Shown: piece after piece, positions 7,840 to 16,222 of the stretch
How the letters are laid out: every line of letters begins with the position of its first letter
How positions within the stretch are numbered: position 1 is the first letter of the stretch
Source of the DNA: CAYSLU01 sp964431965
GTDB lineage: Bacteria; Verrucomicrobiota; Kiritimatiellia; CAIKKV01; CAYSLU01
NCBI GenBank assembly: GCA_964431965.1
Contig: CAYSLU010000054.1
Span: 1-36,588 of the forward strand
Direction: 5' to 3'
DNA: 36,588 nucleotides
The notes under the pieces: generated by a model
What the model was told of the DNA's origin: nothing
What the model saw: the letters and a program-made list of their open reading frames with translations, nothing else
Databases searched by the model: none
Program-made: the position numbers and the translations under genes

Positions 7840-8787
7840 ATGACGGAACACGTTCTGCTGATCGTGCTCTCGCTTGCCCTGCTCTGCGGGGGCGCCGAGG
7901 GGCTCGTACGGGGCAGCGCCTCACTGGCGCGCCGGCTTGGGCTATCGTCCCTCGTGGTCGGCCTCACGGTGGTCGCCTTCGGCACCAGCGCGCCGGAACT
8001 CGTGGTCAGCCTGCGCGCCGCCTTCGGCAGCAGCGGCGACATAGCGGTCGCCAACGTCGTGGGATCGAACTGCTTCAACATCGGCGTCATCCTGGGGCTG
8101 GCCGCGCTGGTCCGTCCCCTGTCCATCCGGTTCAAGCTGGTGCAGGTGGATACGCCCATTATGGTCGGCGTTTCCGTCCTGCTCTTCGCGCTCGCCTCCG
8201 ATCACCGGATCGGGCGGCTTGAAGGCGCCGGGCTGTTGCTTGGCATCGCGGCGTTCACGATCGCGACGGTCTGGATCGCGCGCCGGTCAGCCACCCGCGG
8301 CGTCACCGCCGAGTTCTCGGAAGCGGCCCCCGCCGTGTTGAGATCGCCCGCGCTCGACGCGGCGTTCATCATCGGCGGGCTCGGCTTGCTGGTCGTGGGC
8401 GCGAATCTGCTGGTGCATCACGCGATCGCCATCGCGCGCATGCTGAATGTGAGCGAGGCCGTGATCGGGCTCACCATCGTCGCGGCCGGCACGAGCATGC
8501 CGGAGCTGGCCACGTCCGTGATCGCGGCCGTGCGACGGGAGCCGGATATCGCCGTCGGAAACGTCGTCGGCTCCAACATCTTCAACATCCTGGGTATCCT
8601 CGGGTGCTCGGCACTCGCCCGCCCGCTCGAGCTGCCCGGCATCAGCCGCTTGGACTTCGGGGCAATGGTCGCTTTCGCCGGCGTCCTGATGCCGATGCTC
8701 TGGACCGGCCGGCGCCTGGGGCGGGCCGAAGGCGCCGCCCTGCTCGCCGGCTACGCCGTCTACCTCTGGGCGCTCTGGCCGAACTGA
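7840..8787 (+). CDS. Calcium/sodium antiporter of the CaCA family (YrbG type)
   Basis: A 315-residue inner-membrane cation antiporter exchanging Na+ (or K+/H+) for Ca2+. The two inverted alpha-repeats that form the ion pathway are intact: repeat 1 has GTSAPE (48-53) and GSNCFN (75-80), repeat 2 has GTSMPE (217-222) and GSNIFN (244-249). About ten hydrophobic helices can be counted, with a short charged loop near residues 148-172. Length matches the bacterial YrbG-like family. No strong Shine-Dalgarno precedes the ATG; the gene starts 21 nt after the sialidase-like gene and may be read by coupling. A stable hairpin follows at 8808. Confidence 0.93.
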   Translation: MTEHVLLIVLSLALLCGGAEGLVRGSASLARRLGLSSLVVGLTVVAFGTSAPELVVSLRAAFGSSGDIAVANVVGSNCFNIGVILGLAALVRPLSIRFKLVQVDTPIMVGVSVLLFALASDHRIGRLEGAGLLLGIAAFTIATVWIARRSATRGVTAEFSEAAPAVLRSPALDAAFIIGGLGLLVVGANLLVHHAIAIARMLNVSEAVIGLTIVAAGTSMPELATSVIAAVRREPDIAVGNVVGSNIFNILGILGCSALARPLELPGISRLDFGAMVAFAGVLMPMLWTGRRLGRAEGAALLAGYAVYLWALWPN

Positions 8788-8807
8788 TCCCGCCGCACGA
8801 GCCCAGC

Positions 8808-8827
8808 GGCGGCAAGGGATTGCCGCC
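8808..8827 (+). terminator. Hairpin after the antiporter gene, possible terminator
   Basis: GGCGGCAA, loop GGGA, TTGCCGCC: a perfect 8-bp stem starting 21 nt after the antiporter stop. No T-run follows, so it may be an mRNA-stabilising hairpin and not a true intrinsic terminator. Confidence 0.45.
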
Positions 8828-9101
8828 CTCCATCATGAGAGGGTTCAGTCCATCGCCCCAACGTCCGGCGGCATGTTGCCGAGCGTGGCGAGGCTAGCCC
8901 GGTCCAGATGGGTGTGCGCCGGGGGCGGCACCATGCTCCTGTGTGCCGTCCCCCGACAACCGCCCAGATGGGCCGGTCTAGCCCGCTCCCGTTCGGCCCA
9001 AGCCGTGGCGCTTCTCCAACGCCAACCGCACGACCGATCGAGGACAAGGACGACGACGTGCCGATCTCGTGGAAGCCAGGAGCGATGGCATGCCTCCATT
9101 G

Positions 9102-9110
9102 TGGTATCAT
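9102..9110 (+). promoter_or_regulatory. Extended -10 promoter candidate for uvrA
   Basis: TGGTATCAT fits an extended -10 element (TGn then TATCAT at 9105-9110) about 30 nt before the uvrA start. No good -35 box and no recognisable SOS (LexA) operator is seen. The related string TGGTATAGG occurs before the gene at 28389. Confidence 0.4.
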
Positions 9111-9139
9111 ATGACCTTCAAACCACCACCGGAGGACGA

Positions 9140-12100
9140 ATGGACGGGGACGGCATCATCATCCGCGGCGCGCGCCAGAACAACCTCAAGGGCTTCGATC
9201 TCCGCCTGCCGCTCAACGAACTGATCGTCGTCACCGGCGTGAGCGGCTCCGGCAAGTCCTCCCTCGCCTTCGACACGGTGTACGCCGAGGGCCAGCGGCG
9301 CTATGTCGAGACCTTCTCGCCCTACGCGCGCCAGTTCCTCGACCGCATGGACAAGCCGCAGGCCGACCGCATCGAGGGCATCCCCCCCGCCATCGCGATC
9401 GACCAGACCAACCCCGTGCGCACGTCCCGCTCGACCGTCGGGACCATGACCGAGCTGAACGACCACCTCAAGCTGCTCTTCGCACGCGCCGCCGCGCTCC
9501 ACTGCCGCGGCTGCGGCCGCCCCGTCCAGCGCGACACGCCCGACAGCATCTACGAACAGCTCGCAGCAGCCGCCCCCACGCCTCCTGCGGCGGGGCGCCC
9601 CCCTGAGGCGCTCATCGCGTTCACCGTGCCGCTGCCGCGGAACTTCACCGAGGCCGAGGTGCGCGACCTGCTCGCGAAGCAGGGCTACACGCGCGTCGAG
9701 CGCCGCGGCGACTCGCTGGAGGTCACGCAGGACCGAGTATCCCTTGCCCCGGCACGGCGCGCGCGCGTCGTCGAAGCCATCGAGGCCGCCCTCAAGCACG
9801 GCCAGGGCCGCGTCACGGTCCGCATCGACGCCCCCGGCGGGCCGGTGGAGCGCCGCTTCTCCGCCGACCTGCACTGCGCGGACTGCGACATCCACTACCG
9901 CGATCCGCTGCCCAGCCTCTTCTCGTTCAACTCGCCCATCGGCGCATGCGAAACCTGTCGCGGGTTCGGGCGCACCATCGGGATCGACTACGGGCTGGTC
10001 GTGCCCGACGACACGAAGACGCTCGCTGGCGGCGCGATCCGCCCGTGGCAGACGGAGAGCAACCGGGAGTGCCAGGACGACCTCCGCCGGTTCGCCCGGC
10101 GCCGCGGCGTGCCGCTCGACGTGCCGTGGCGCGAGCTCTCCGAGGAGCACCGCCGCTGGGTCATCGACGGCGAGGGCGAGTGGGAGGACAAGCAGTGGTA
10201 CGGCGTGAAGCGGTTCTTCGACTGGCTCGAGTCGAAGAGCTACCGCATGCACATCCGCGTGCTGCTCTCGAAGTACCGCGCCTACCGGGTCTGCCCGACC
10301 TGCTCCGGCGCGCGGCTGAAGCCCGACGCGCTCCTGTGGCGGATCGGCGCCGAGGGCCGCACCATCCGCGATGTCATGCTGATGCCGATCGCGCGGGCGC
10401 ACGCGTTCTTCGCCGGGCTCGCGCTGCCCGCCCCGCTCGACCAGGCCGCCGAGCTGCTCCTGGGCGAGATCCGGACGCGGCTCGGCTACCTCGTCGAAGT
10501 CGGCCTCGGCTACCTGACGCTCGACCGCCAGTCGCGCACGCTCAGCGGCGGCGAGGTGCAGCGGATCAACCTCACCACCGCGCTCGGCACCTCGCTCGTC
10601 AACACGCTCTTCGTTCTCGACGAGCCCAGCATCGGCCTGCACCCGCGCGACATCCGGCGCCTGATCGGCATCCTCCTCCGGCTGCGCGACGCCGGGAACA
10701 CGCTGCTCGTGGTCGAGCACGACCCCGACGTCATCCGCGCGGCCGATCGCGTCCTGGATATGGGCCCCGGCCCCGGCGAGAAGGGCGGCGAGGTCGTGTT
10801 CTTCGGCACGCTGCCCGAGCTGTTCGAGTCCAAGGGATCGCTCACGGCCCAGTACCTGCGGGGCGAGAAGTCCGTCGGCTCCCCCCGGCCCGCGGCCGCC
10901 GGCGCCGGCGGGCCGCCCGTCCTTCGCGTGCTCGGCGCCGCCGAGCATAACCTGAAGGACATCGACGTCGAGATCCCCCTCGGCCGGCTCGTGTGCGTCA
11001 CCGGCGTGAGCGGCTCAGGCAAGTCCACCCTCGTGCAGGACGTCCTCTACTCCGCGCTCCGCCAGATCCAGCACCGGCCCGTCGATGCGCCCGGCCGCCA
11101 CCGCGCCATCGAGGGCCATGAGCAGGTGTCGGAGGTCGTCCTCGTGGACCAATCGCCGATCGGCAAGACCGCCCGGTCCAACCCCGCCAGCTACGTCGGC
11201 GCATTCGACGCGATTCGCGCGCTGTTCGCCAGGGAGCCGCTGGCCCGCGAGCGCAGCTACACGGCCGGCACGTTCAGCTTCAACTCCGGCACCGGCCGCT
11301 GCCCCACCTGCACCGGCAGCGGCTTCGAGCGCGTGGAGATGCAGTTCCTGAGCGACGTCTACATCCGCTGCCCGGACTGCGACGGCCGCCGCTACCGCCC
11401 CGACGTGCTCGAGGTGCGCATTTCCGCCTCATCCCCCGCTCCTCAGCCCTCAGCCCTCACCCCTCAGCCGTCCTCGCTCTCCATCGCGGACGTCCTGGAC
11501 CTGACCGTCTCGGAGGCCTGCGCCTTCTTCGTCGGCTCCCGCGACGTGCTGGCCGGGCTCGCGCCGCTCCGGGACGTCGGCCTGGGCTACGTGAAGCTCG
11601 GCCAGCCTGTGCCCACCCTGAGCGGAGGCGAGGCCCAGCGCCTCAAGCTGGCCGGCTATCTCGCCGACGCGAAGGCGGCGGCCGGTGCGCTGTTCCTGTT
11701 CGACGAGCCCACGACCGGGCTGCACTTCGACGACATCGCGACGCTGCTCCGCGCGCTCCGCCGCCTCACGGAGGCCGGACACTCGGTCGTGGTCATCGAG
11801 CACAACCTGGACGTGATCCGCGCCGCCGACTGGATCATCGACCTCGGCCCCGAGGGCGGCGACGCCGGCGGAGAGGTCGTCTGCGCCGGCACGCCGGCCG
11901 ATGTGATGGCCTGCGCCCGCAGCCACACCGGCGCCGCCCTGCGCGAAGCGGAGGAGGGCGCGGGAAGCGGGCCGTGGATGGCGGACGGCGGGCTGAGGAA
12001 GGTCGCCGAGTCCCGCGCAGGCTACACGGTCGCCTCCAAGGAGGGAATCTCGTTGGTGCGGCATGCGTCAGAGAAGATCCCCTCCTTGGAGGGGTGCCCG

Positions 12101-14848
12101 AAGGGCGGGGTGGGTTCCGCCGACGGCACGCTCACCCCCCGCCCTCATCCTTCTTCGCTCGACTCTTCCGCCATCGAGATCCACCACGCCCGCGAGCACA
12201 ACCTGAAGAACGTGGATATCGCGGTGCCGCGCGACCGGTTCACCGTCATCACGGGCATCAGCGGCAGCGGCAAGAGCACGCTCGCGTTCGACATCCTGTT
12301 CGCCGAGGGCCAGCGCCGCTACCTCGAGTCGCTCAACGCCTACGCCCGCCAGTTCGTCGAGCCCGCCGCGCGCCCGGATGTGGATGCGATCTTCGGCATT
12401 CCGCCGACCGTGGCGATCGAGCAGCGCACGAGCCGCGGCGGCCGCAAGAGCACCGTCGCCACGGTGCCCGAGCTGCACCACTTCCTGCGCCTGCTCTTCG
12501 TCAAGCTCGGCACCCCGCACTGCCCGGAGTGCCAGGTCGCGATCCAGCCGCAGACGCCGGACGCCATCCTCGCGCGTCTGCTGGCGGGCTACGGCGGGCG
12601 CCGCGTGCAGGTGCTCGCACCGCTCGTGGTTTCGCGGAAGGGCTACTACACCGACCTGGCGAAGTGGGCGGCGAACAAAGGCTTCCAGTCGCTCCGCGTG
12701 GATGGCGCGCTCGTGCCAACCGAGCCCTGGCCGCGGCTCAGCCGCTTCCACGAGCACAACATCGAGCTGCCGGTCGGCGAATGTGCCACCGCTCCACGTG
12801 CCCAGGCGGAGCTTCGGGCGCTGCTCGCCCGCGCGCTCGAGTTCGGCAAGGGCGTCGTCTTCGTCACGCCCGCGGGCGCCCGCGCCGCGGCCGGCCCGCC
12901 CGAGATCTTCTCCACGCGCCGCGCCTGCCCGTCCTGCGGCCGCAGCTTTGCCGAGCTCGACCCCCGCCTGTTCTCCTACAACTCCAAGCACGGCTGGTGC
13001 CCGCGCTGCTACGGAACCGGCCAGTTCCTGTCCGGGTTCGACGCCGAACAGACCGGCGAGGAGATCTGGTGGAACGACTGGTGGGAAGGCCCCGAACGCG
13101 CGTGCCCGGACTGCGCCGGCCGCCGGCTCCGGCCCGAGGCGCTCGCGGTGACCTTCCACGAACGCACCATCGCGGACCTCTCCTCGCTCTCGGTCGAGCA
13201 GGCCGAGCGCTTCTTCCGCGCGCTCCGACTGCGCGGCCGCGAGGCCGAGGTCGCCCGCGACATCCTGCCCGAGCTGCGCGCGCGCCTCGCCTTCCTGCTC
13301 AAGGTCGGCCTGCCCTACCTCACGCTCGACCGCGGCGTCCCCTCGCTCAGCGGCGGCGAGGCCAGGCGCATCCGCCTAGCCTCCCAGCTCGGATCCAACT
13401 TGCGCGGCGTCTGCTACATCCTGGACGAGCCGACGATCGGGCTGCACACGCGCGACAACCGGATGCTGCTCGACACGCTCTACAGCCTGCGCGACAAGGG
13501 CAACACCGTGGTCGTGGTCGAGCACGACGAGGATACGATCCGCCGGGCCGACCACGTGATCGACCTCGGCCCGGGCGCCGGCGTGAACGGCGGCCGGATC
13601 GTCGCCGAGGGCACGCTCGCACAGCTCATGAAGAACCCGGACTCCGTGACCGGCCAGTGCATCCGCCACCCGGTCCCGCACCCGTTCACCCCGCGCCGCC
13701 CCACAGCGGACCTCTCGCGCGGGGGCAAGGGCGCGCCGCCGGCGATCGCCATCTCCGGGGCCAACCGGCACAACCTACGCGACATCGACGTCCGCATCCC
13801 GCTCGGCCGCCTGGTCTGCGTCACCGGGGTCAGCGGCAGCGGCAAGAGCACGCTCGTACGCGACGTGCTATACGACAATCTGCGCGCTCGCCTCGCGGAT
13901 GGACGGAAGGCCCGGCATGGCAAGACCGGGAAGGATCCGGCGGCCCACGGCTGCCGCTCGATCCGCGGGCACGAGAGCCTCGCACGCGTGCTCGAGGTGG
14001 ACCAGACCCCGATCGGCAAGACGCCCCGATCCTGCCCCGCGACCTACATCGGGTTCTGGGACGACATCCGGCGGCTCTTCGCCGTGACGCCCGAGGCCCG
14101 CATGCGCGGGTATACCGCCTCCCGGTTCTCCTTCAACGTCCGCGGCGGCCGGTGCGAGACGTGCGAGGGCCAGGGAATGAAGCGGATCGAGATGAGCTTC
14201 CTGCCCGAGGTCACCGTCGCCTGCGAGGCCTGCGCCGGCGCGCGGTTCACGCCCGAGACGCTGGGCGTGCGCTACCACGACCGCACCATCGCCGACGTGC
14301 TGGCGATGAGCGTGGATCAGGCGGCGGAGTTCCTCTCGGCGCATCGATCCATTCACCACGCGCTCCGGCTGCTGCAGGACGTGGGGCTCGGCTACCTCAC
14401 CCTCGGCCAGCAGAGCCCGACGCTCAGCGGCGGCGAGGCCCAGCGCATCAAGCTCGTCACCGAGCTCGCCAAGGCGCGCGACTCCGGCCCGGACACCATC
14501 CGCGGCCGGGGCCCGGCGCCGGCCGCCCTCTACATCCTGGACGAGCCGACCGTGGGGCTGCACATGGCGGATGTCGCGAAGCTGATCGACGTCATGCACC
14601 GGCTCGTGGATGTGGGGCACACGCTCGTCGTGATCGAGCACAACCTGGACGTCATCGCCGAGGCGGACTGGGTGATCGACCTCGGCCCCGAAGGCGGCGC
14701 GGACGGCGGCCGGATCGTGGCGCAGGGAACCCCGGCCGACCTCATCGGCCAGCCCCGCGCATCCCACACCTCCCGCGACCTCGCCGAGTTCGCCGCCCGC
14801 CACCGCGCCACGCTGCGCGAGACGCGCAAGACAAAACCCCTCGCGTGA
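9140..14848 (+). CDS. uvrA: UvrA excinuclease subunit, double-length tandem form
   Basis: Damage-sensing ATPase of nucleotide excision repair, here 1902 aa instead of about 940: two nearly complete UvrA units joined head to tail (about 1-940 and 1012-1902). All four ATPase sites are intact. Walker A lysines are K39, K628, K1045 and K1569 (GVSGSGKS/GISGSGKS); four LSGGE signatures and four Walker B motifs (VLDEPS, LFDEPT, ILDEPT twice) follow. Zinc-binding CxxC pairs are kept in each unit, e.g. GACETC, GRCPTC, GWCPRC and GRCETC. Such double UvrA proteins are known from Chlamydiae, so this supports a PVC origin. Start 9140 has GGAGG at 9131-9135; the longer upstream frame is not protein-like. 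Two repeat-like inserts sit in frame at 11423-11478 and 12034-12115. Confidence 0.96.
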   Translation: MDGDGIIIRGARQNNLKGFDLRLPLNELIVVTGVSGSGKSSLAFDTVYAEGQRRYVETFSPYARQFLDRMDKPQADRIEGIPPAIAIDQTNPVRTSRSTVGTMTELNDHLKLLFARAAALHCRGCGRPVQRDTPDSIYEQLAAAAPTPPAAGRPPEALIAFTVPLPRNFTEAEVRDLLAKQGYTRVERRGDSLEVTQDRVSLAPARRARVVEAIEAALKHGQGRVTVRIDAPGGPVERRFSADLHCADCDIHYRDPLPSLFSFNSPIGACETCRGFGRTIGIDYGLVVPDDTKTLAGGAIRPWQTESNRECQDDLRRFARRRGVPLDVPWRELSEEHRRWVIDGEGEWEDKQWYGVKRFFDWLESKSYRMHIRVLLSKYRAYRVCPTCSGARLKPDALLWRIGAEGRTIRDVMLMPIARAHAFFAGLALPAPLDQAAELLLGEIRTRLGYLVEVGLGYLTLDRQSRTLSGGEVQRINLTTALGTSLVNTLFVLDEPSIGLHPRDIRRLIGILLRLRDAGNTLLVVEHDPDVIRAADRVLDMGPGPGEKGGEVVFFGTLPELFESKGSLTAQYLRGEKSVGSPRPAAAGAGGPPVLRVLGAAEHNLKDIDVEIPLGRLVCVTGVSGSGKSTLVQDVLYSALRQIQHRPVDAPGRHRAIEGHEQVSEVVLVDQSPIGKTARSNPASYVGAFDAIRALFAREPLARERSYTAGTFSFNSGTGRCPTCTGSGFERVEMQFLSDVYIRCPDCDGRRYRPDVLEVRISASSPAPQPSALTPQPSSLSIADVLDLTVSEACAFFVGSRDVLAGLAPLRDVGLGYVKLGQPVPTLSGGEAQRLKLAGYLADAKAAAGALFLFDEPTTGLHFDDIATLLRALRRLTEAGHSVVVIEHNLDVIRAADWIIDLGPEGGDAGGEVVCAGTPADVMACARSHTGAALREAEEGAGSGPWMADGGLRKVAESRAGYTVASKEGISLVRHASEKIPSLEGCPKGGVGSADGTLTPRPHPSSLDSSAIEIHHAREHNLKNVDIAVPRDRFTVITGISGSGKSTLAFDILFAEGQRRYLESLNAYARQFVEPAARPDVDAIFGIPPTVAIEQRTSRGGRKSTVATVPELHHFLRLLFVKLGTPHCPECQVAIQPQTPDAILARLLAGYGGRRVQVLAPLVVSRKGYYTDLAKWAANKGFQSLRVDGALVPTEPWPRLSRFHEHNIELPVGECATAPRAQAELRALLARALEFGKGVVFVTPAGARAAAGPPEIFSTRRACPSCGRSFAELDPRLFSYNSKHGWCPRCYGTGQFLSGFDAEQTGEEIWWNDWWEGPERACPDCAGRRLRPEALAVTFHERTIADLSSLSVEQAERFFRALRLRGREAEVARDILPELRARLAFLLKVGLPYLTLDRGVPSLSGGEARRIRLASQLGSNLRGVCYILDEPTIGLHTRDNRMLLDTLYSLRDKGNTVVVVEHDEDTIRRADHVIDLGPGAGVNGGRIVAEGTLAQLMKNPDSVTGQCIRHPVPHPFTPRRPTADLSRGGKGAPPAIAISGANRHNLRDIDVRIPLGRLVCVTGVSGSGKSTLVRDVLYDNLRARLADGRKARHGKTGKDPAAHGCRSIRGHESLARVLEVDQTPIGKTPRSCPATYIGFWDDIRRLFAVTPEARMRGYTASRFSFNVRGGRCETCEGQGMKRIEMSFLPEVTVACEACAGARFTPETLGVRYHDRTIADVLAMSVDQAAEFLSAHRSIHHALRLLQDVGLGYLTLGQQSPTLSGGEAQRIKLVTELAKARDSGPDTIRGRGPAPAALYILDEPTVGLHMADVAKLIDVMHRLVDVGHTLVVIEHNLDVIAEADWVIDLGPEGGADGGRIVAQGTPADLIGQPRASHTSRDLAEFAARHRATLRETRKTKPLA
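11441..11469 (+). repeat. CCTCAGCC/CCTCACC low-complexity insert inside uvrA
   Basis: A tandem-like run of cctcagcc, ctcagcc, ctcacc and cctcagcc. It encodes a Pro/Ser/Ala stretch (PAPQPSALTPQPSSL) between EVRI and SIADVLDLTV, where ordinary UvrA has only two or three residues. It keeps the frame and resembles intergenic low-complexity repeats of environmental bacteria. Confidence 0.55.
12034..12115 (+). repeat. Inverted-repeat element in the linker between the UvrA units
   Basis: TCCAAGGAGGG (12034-12044) is the exact reverse complement of CCCTCCTTGGA (12080-12090). The second arm is followed by ggggtgcccgaagggcgggg, text I recognise as a common dispersed intergenic repeat in environmental genomes. 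It is translated in frame as part of the linker (EKIPSLEGCPKGGVG). The arm at 12080 can also fold on itself (CCCCTCC, TT, GGAGGGG). Confidence 0.6.
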
Positions 14849-15063
14849 GCGCGTGGCCGAGGATACCCACCACGCCCTCGCGTTTGGGGACTCGCCCCAC
14901 CCGCGCCGCAGATCGCCCTTCGACATTCTGCGGTTCGTTGTTCCGCGGCCGTGTACGGCCGGCTCCAGTTCGGCCTCACTGGATCTGCGGCAGACAGACC
15001 AGACGGGAACGACTAGCATGTGCGTGCGGACGATCATCGACGCGTTCGCGAGGGGAAGCACTC

Positions 15064-16008
15064 ATGATTCAGGACGCACTTCAGCGCGTATCCGCCGACC
15101 GCATCCGGCGCGATCTGTTCCACCTGTGCCGCGATCCGCTACCGTTCCGAAAAGTGAACTATACCCGGCCGGGCCAGAGCGTGAACTCGCTGGCGGAGGC
15201 CGATGCGTTCATTCGCGGCCAGCTCAAGTCGGCCGGCTACGAGGTGGCCGCGACCGCTCACCGGGTGCAGCCGTACCGCTGCGACAGCACCAAGCCCCTG
15301 CACCACTGGTACTCCACGCCCGACACCGGCGATCCCAGCTTCGACGTGGCGAACCTGGAGGCGACCCCGCGTGGCTGTCCGCCGGGCCGGGAGATCATCC
15401 AGCTCATCTCCCACAAGGACTCCATGAGCTGGATCGACTCGCCGGGCGCCCATGACAATGCGACCGGCACCGTGGCCAACCTGGAGCTGGCGCGGGTCCT
15501 GGCAACATGCGGACTGCAGCGGTCGGTGCGCTTCCTGTTCTGCAACGAGGAGCACACGCCCTGGACCAGCCGCTTCGCGGCGGAGGCCGCCGCGGCGCGG
15601 GGCGAGCGGATCATCGCCGTGCTGAACGTCGACTCTCTGGACGGCAAGTCGGACGAAGACATGGCAGCCGGCAAGCTGACCCACGTCGTCACCTACAGCA
15701 CCGACGAAGGCCGCGCCCTCGCGGAGTTCATGGCCGCCTGCGCGGCCCGCCACCGGATCAGCCTCGATGTCCGGGTGGCTCTCAAGGAGCGCGTGAATGA
15801 CGACGATGGCATGTTCATCAAGGCGGGCTTTCGCACGACCGTGATGAACCTGGGATCCTGGCCCTACGCCGATTCGGAGTACCACCTGCCCGGCGACGTG
15901 CCCGAGCGCGTGAACATCGAGAACGTGGTGCGCAGCACCCAACTGCTGCTGGCCACCGTCCTGGAACTCGACGCCCGCGGGGTGGATGCTCTGGGGCACG
16001 AATCCTGA
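15064..16008 (+). CDS. M28 family zinc peptidase
   Basis: A 314-residue M28-type metallopeptidase (aminopeptidase or related amidohydrolase with two zinc ions). The ligand set is complete and in order: H117 (ISHKDS), D131 (GAHDNATG), the catalytic E162 with ligand E163 (CNEEHT), D190 (NVDS) and H274 (EYHLPGD). The D190 context normally reads M-D-M or similar, so slightly divergent. No signal peptide is seen, which suggests a cytoplasmic enzyme; the substrate is unknown. The start has AGGGG at 15051-15055, 8 nt upstream. It lies 215 nt after uvrA; that gap has a stretch near 14920-14945 (cattctgcggttcg) like other dispersed intergenic repeats. Confidence 0.88.
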   Translation: MIQDALQRVSADRIRRDLFHLCRDPLPFRKVNYTRPGQSVNSLAEADAFIRGQLKSAGYEVAATAHRVQPYRCDSTKPLHHWYSTPDTGDPSFDVANLEATPRGCPPGREIIQLISHKDSMSWIDSPGAHDNATGTVANLELARVLATCGLQRSVRFLFCNEEHTPWTSRFAAEAAAARGERIIAVLNVDSLDGKSDEDMAAGKLTHVVTYSTDEGRALAEFMAACAARHRISLDVRVALKERVNDDDGMFIKAGFRTTVMNLGSWPYADSEYHLPGDVPERVNIENVVRSTQLLLATVLELDARGVDALGHES

Positions 16009-16050
16009 CCATCCCGTGTGCTGACTCAGATGCAGGCTTACAAGATGAAG

Positions 16051-16074
16051 GTCATCCTGAGCAGAGCGAAGGAT
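16051..16074 (+). repeat. Dispersed palindromic element, 5' half only
   Basis: Begins gtcatcctgagc and continues gcgaaggatct; it shares a 24-nt core with the complete copy at 23209 (3 mismatches). The matching 3' arm (gcttcgctcggaatg type) is absent here, so this is a partial or decayed copy. Confidence 0.6.
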
Positions 16075-16090
16075 CTCTTGCCGTGCGAGC

Positions 16091-16129
16091 AGGCCCGGGA
16101 ATCCTCGCGCTAGAGAGGATCGGGGCCCT
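16091..16129 (+). terminator. Imperfect hairpin downstream of the M28 peptidase
   Basis: GGCCC and ATCCTC (16092-16106) pair with GAGGAT and GGGGCC (16115-16127) around a small loop. It could end or protect the peptidase transcript. No T-run follows. Confidence 0.35.
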
Positions 16130-16222
16130 GGAAATCCGGTCTCCCCGTCAGTTCTGGGAGAAGCAGAGAGGGTGACAGACCGCCGGCTGGCCGATCGGTG
16201 AAGAAGGGGTGGCTCCAGACCC

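Larger units (their letters stand above)
8788..9139. other. Intergenic region, 352 nt
   Basis: Between the antiporter and uvrA. Contains a perfect 8-bp hairpin (8808-8827), two copies of CCAGATGGG 60 nt apart (8904, 8964) each near a TAGCCC, and the candidate uvrA promoter. No credible gene was seen. Confidence 0.6.

Noticed and set aside
8904..8984. Two CCAGATGGG copies with nearby TAGCCC as an operator or mobile-element scar
   Set aside because: Only 9 nt and 6 nt match, in changed order; too short to support a call.
8873..9139. N-terminal extension of uvrA to an ATG at 8873
   Set aside because: The added 89 residues are not UvrA-like, and GGAGG sits correctly before 9140, where the family sequence begins.
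9107..10948. Long minus-strand ORF of over 600 codons opposite uvrA
   Set aside because: Very high G+C removes stop codons from antisense frames. The sequence is Arg/Ala/Gly/Val-rich with no family motifs, while the plus strand encodes unmistakable UvrA. The same applies to other long shadow frames, e.g. 143-3337, 3034-4353 and 11974-14900 on the plus strand and 21266-23455 on the minus strand.
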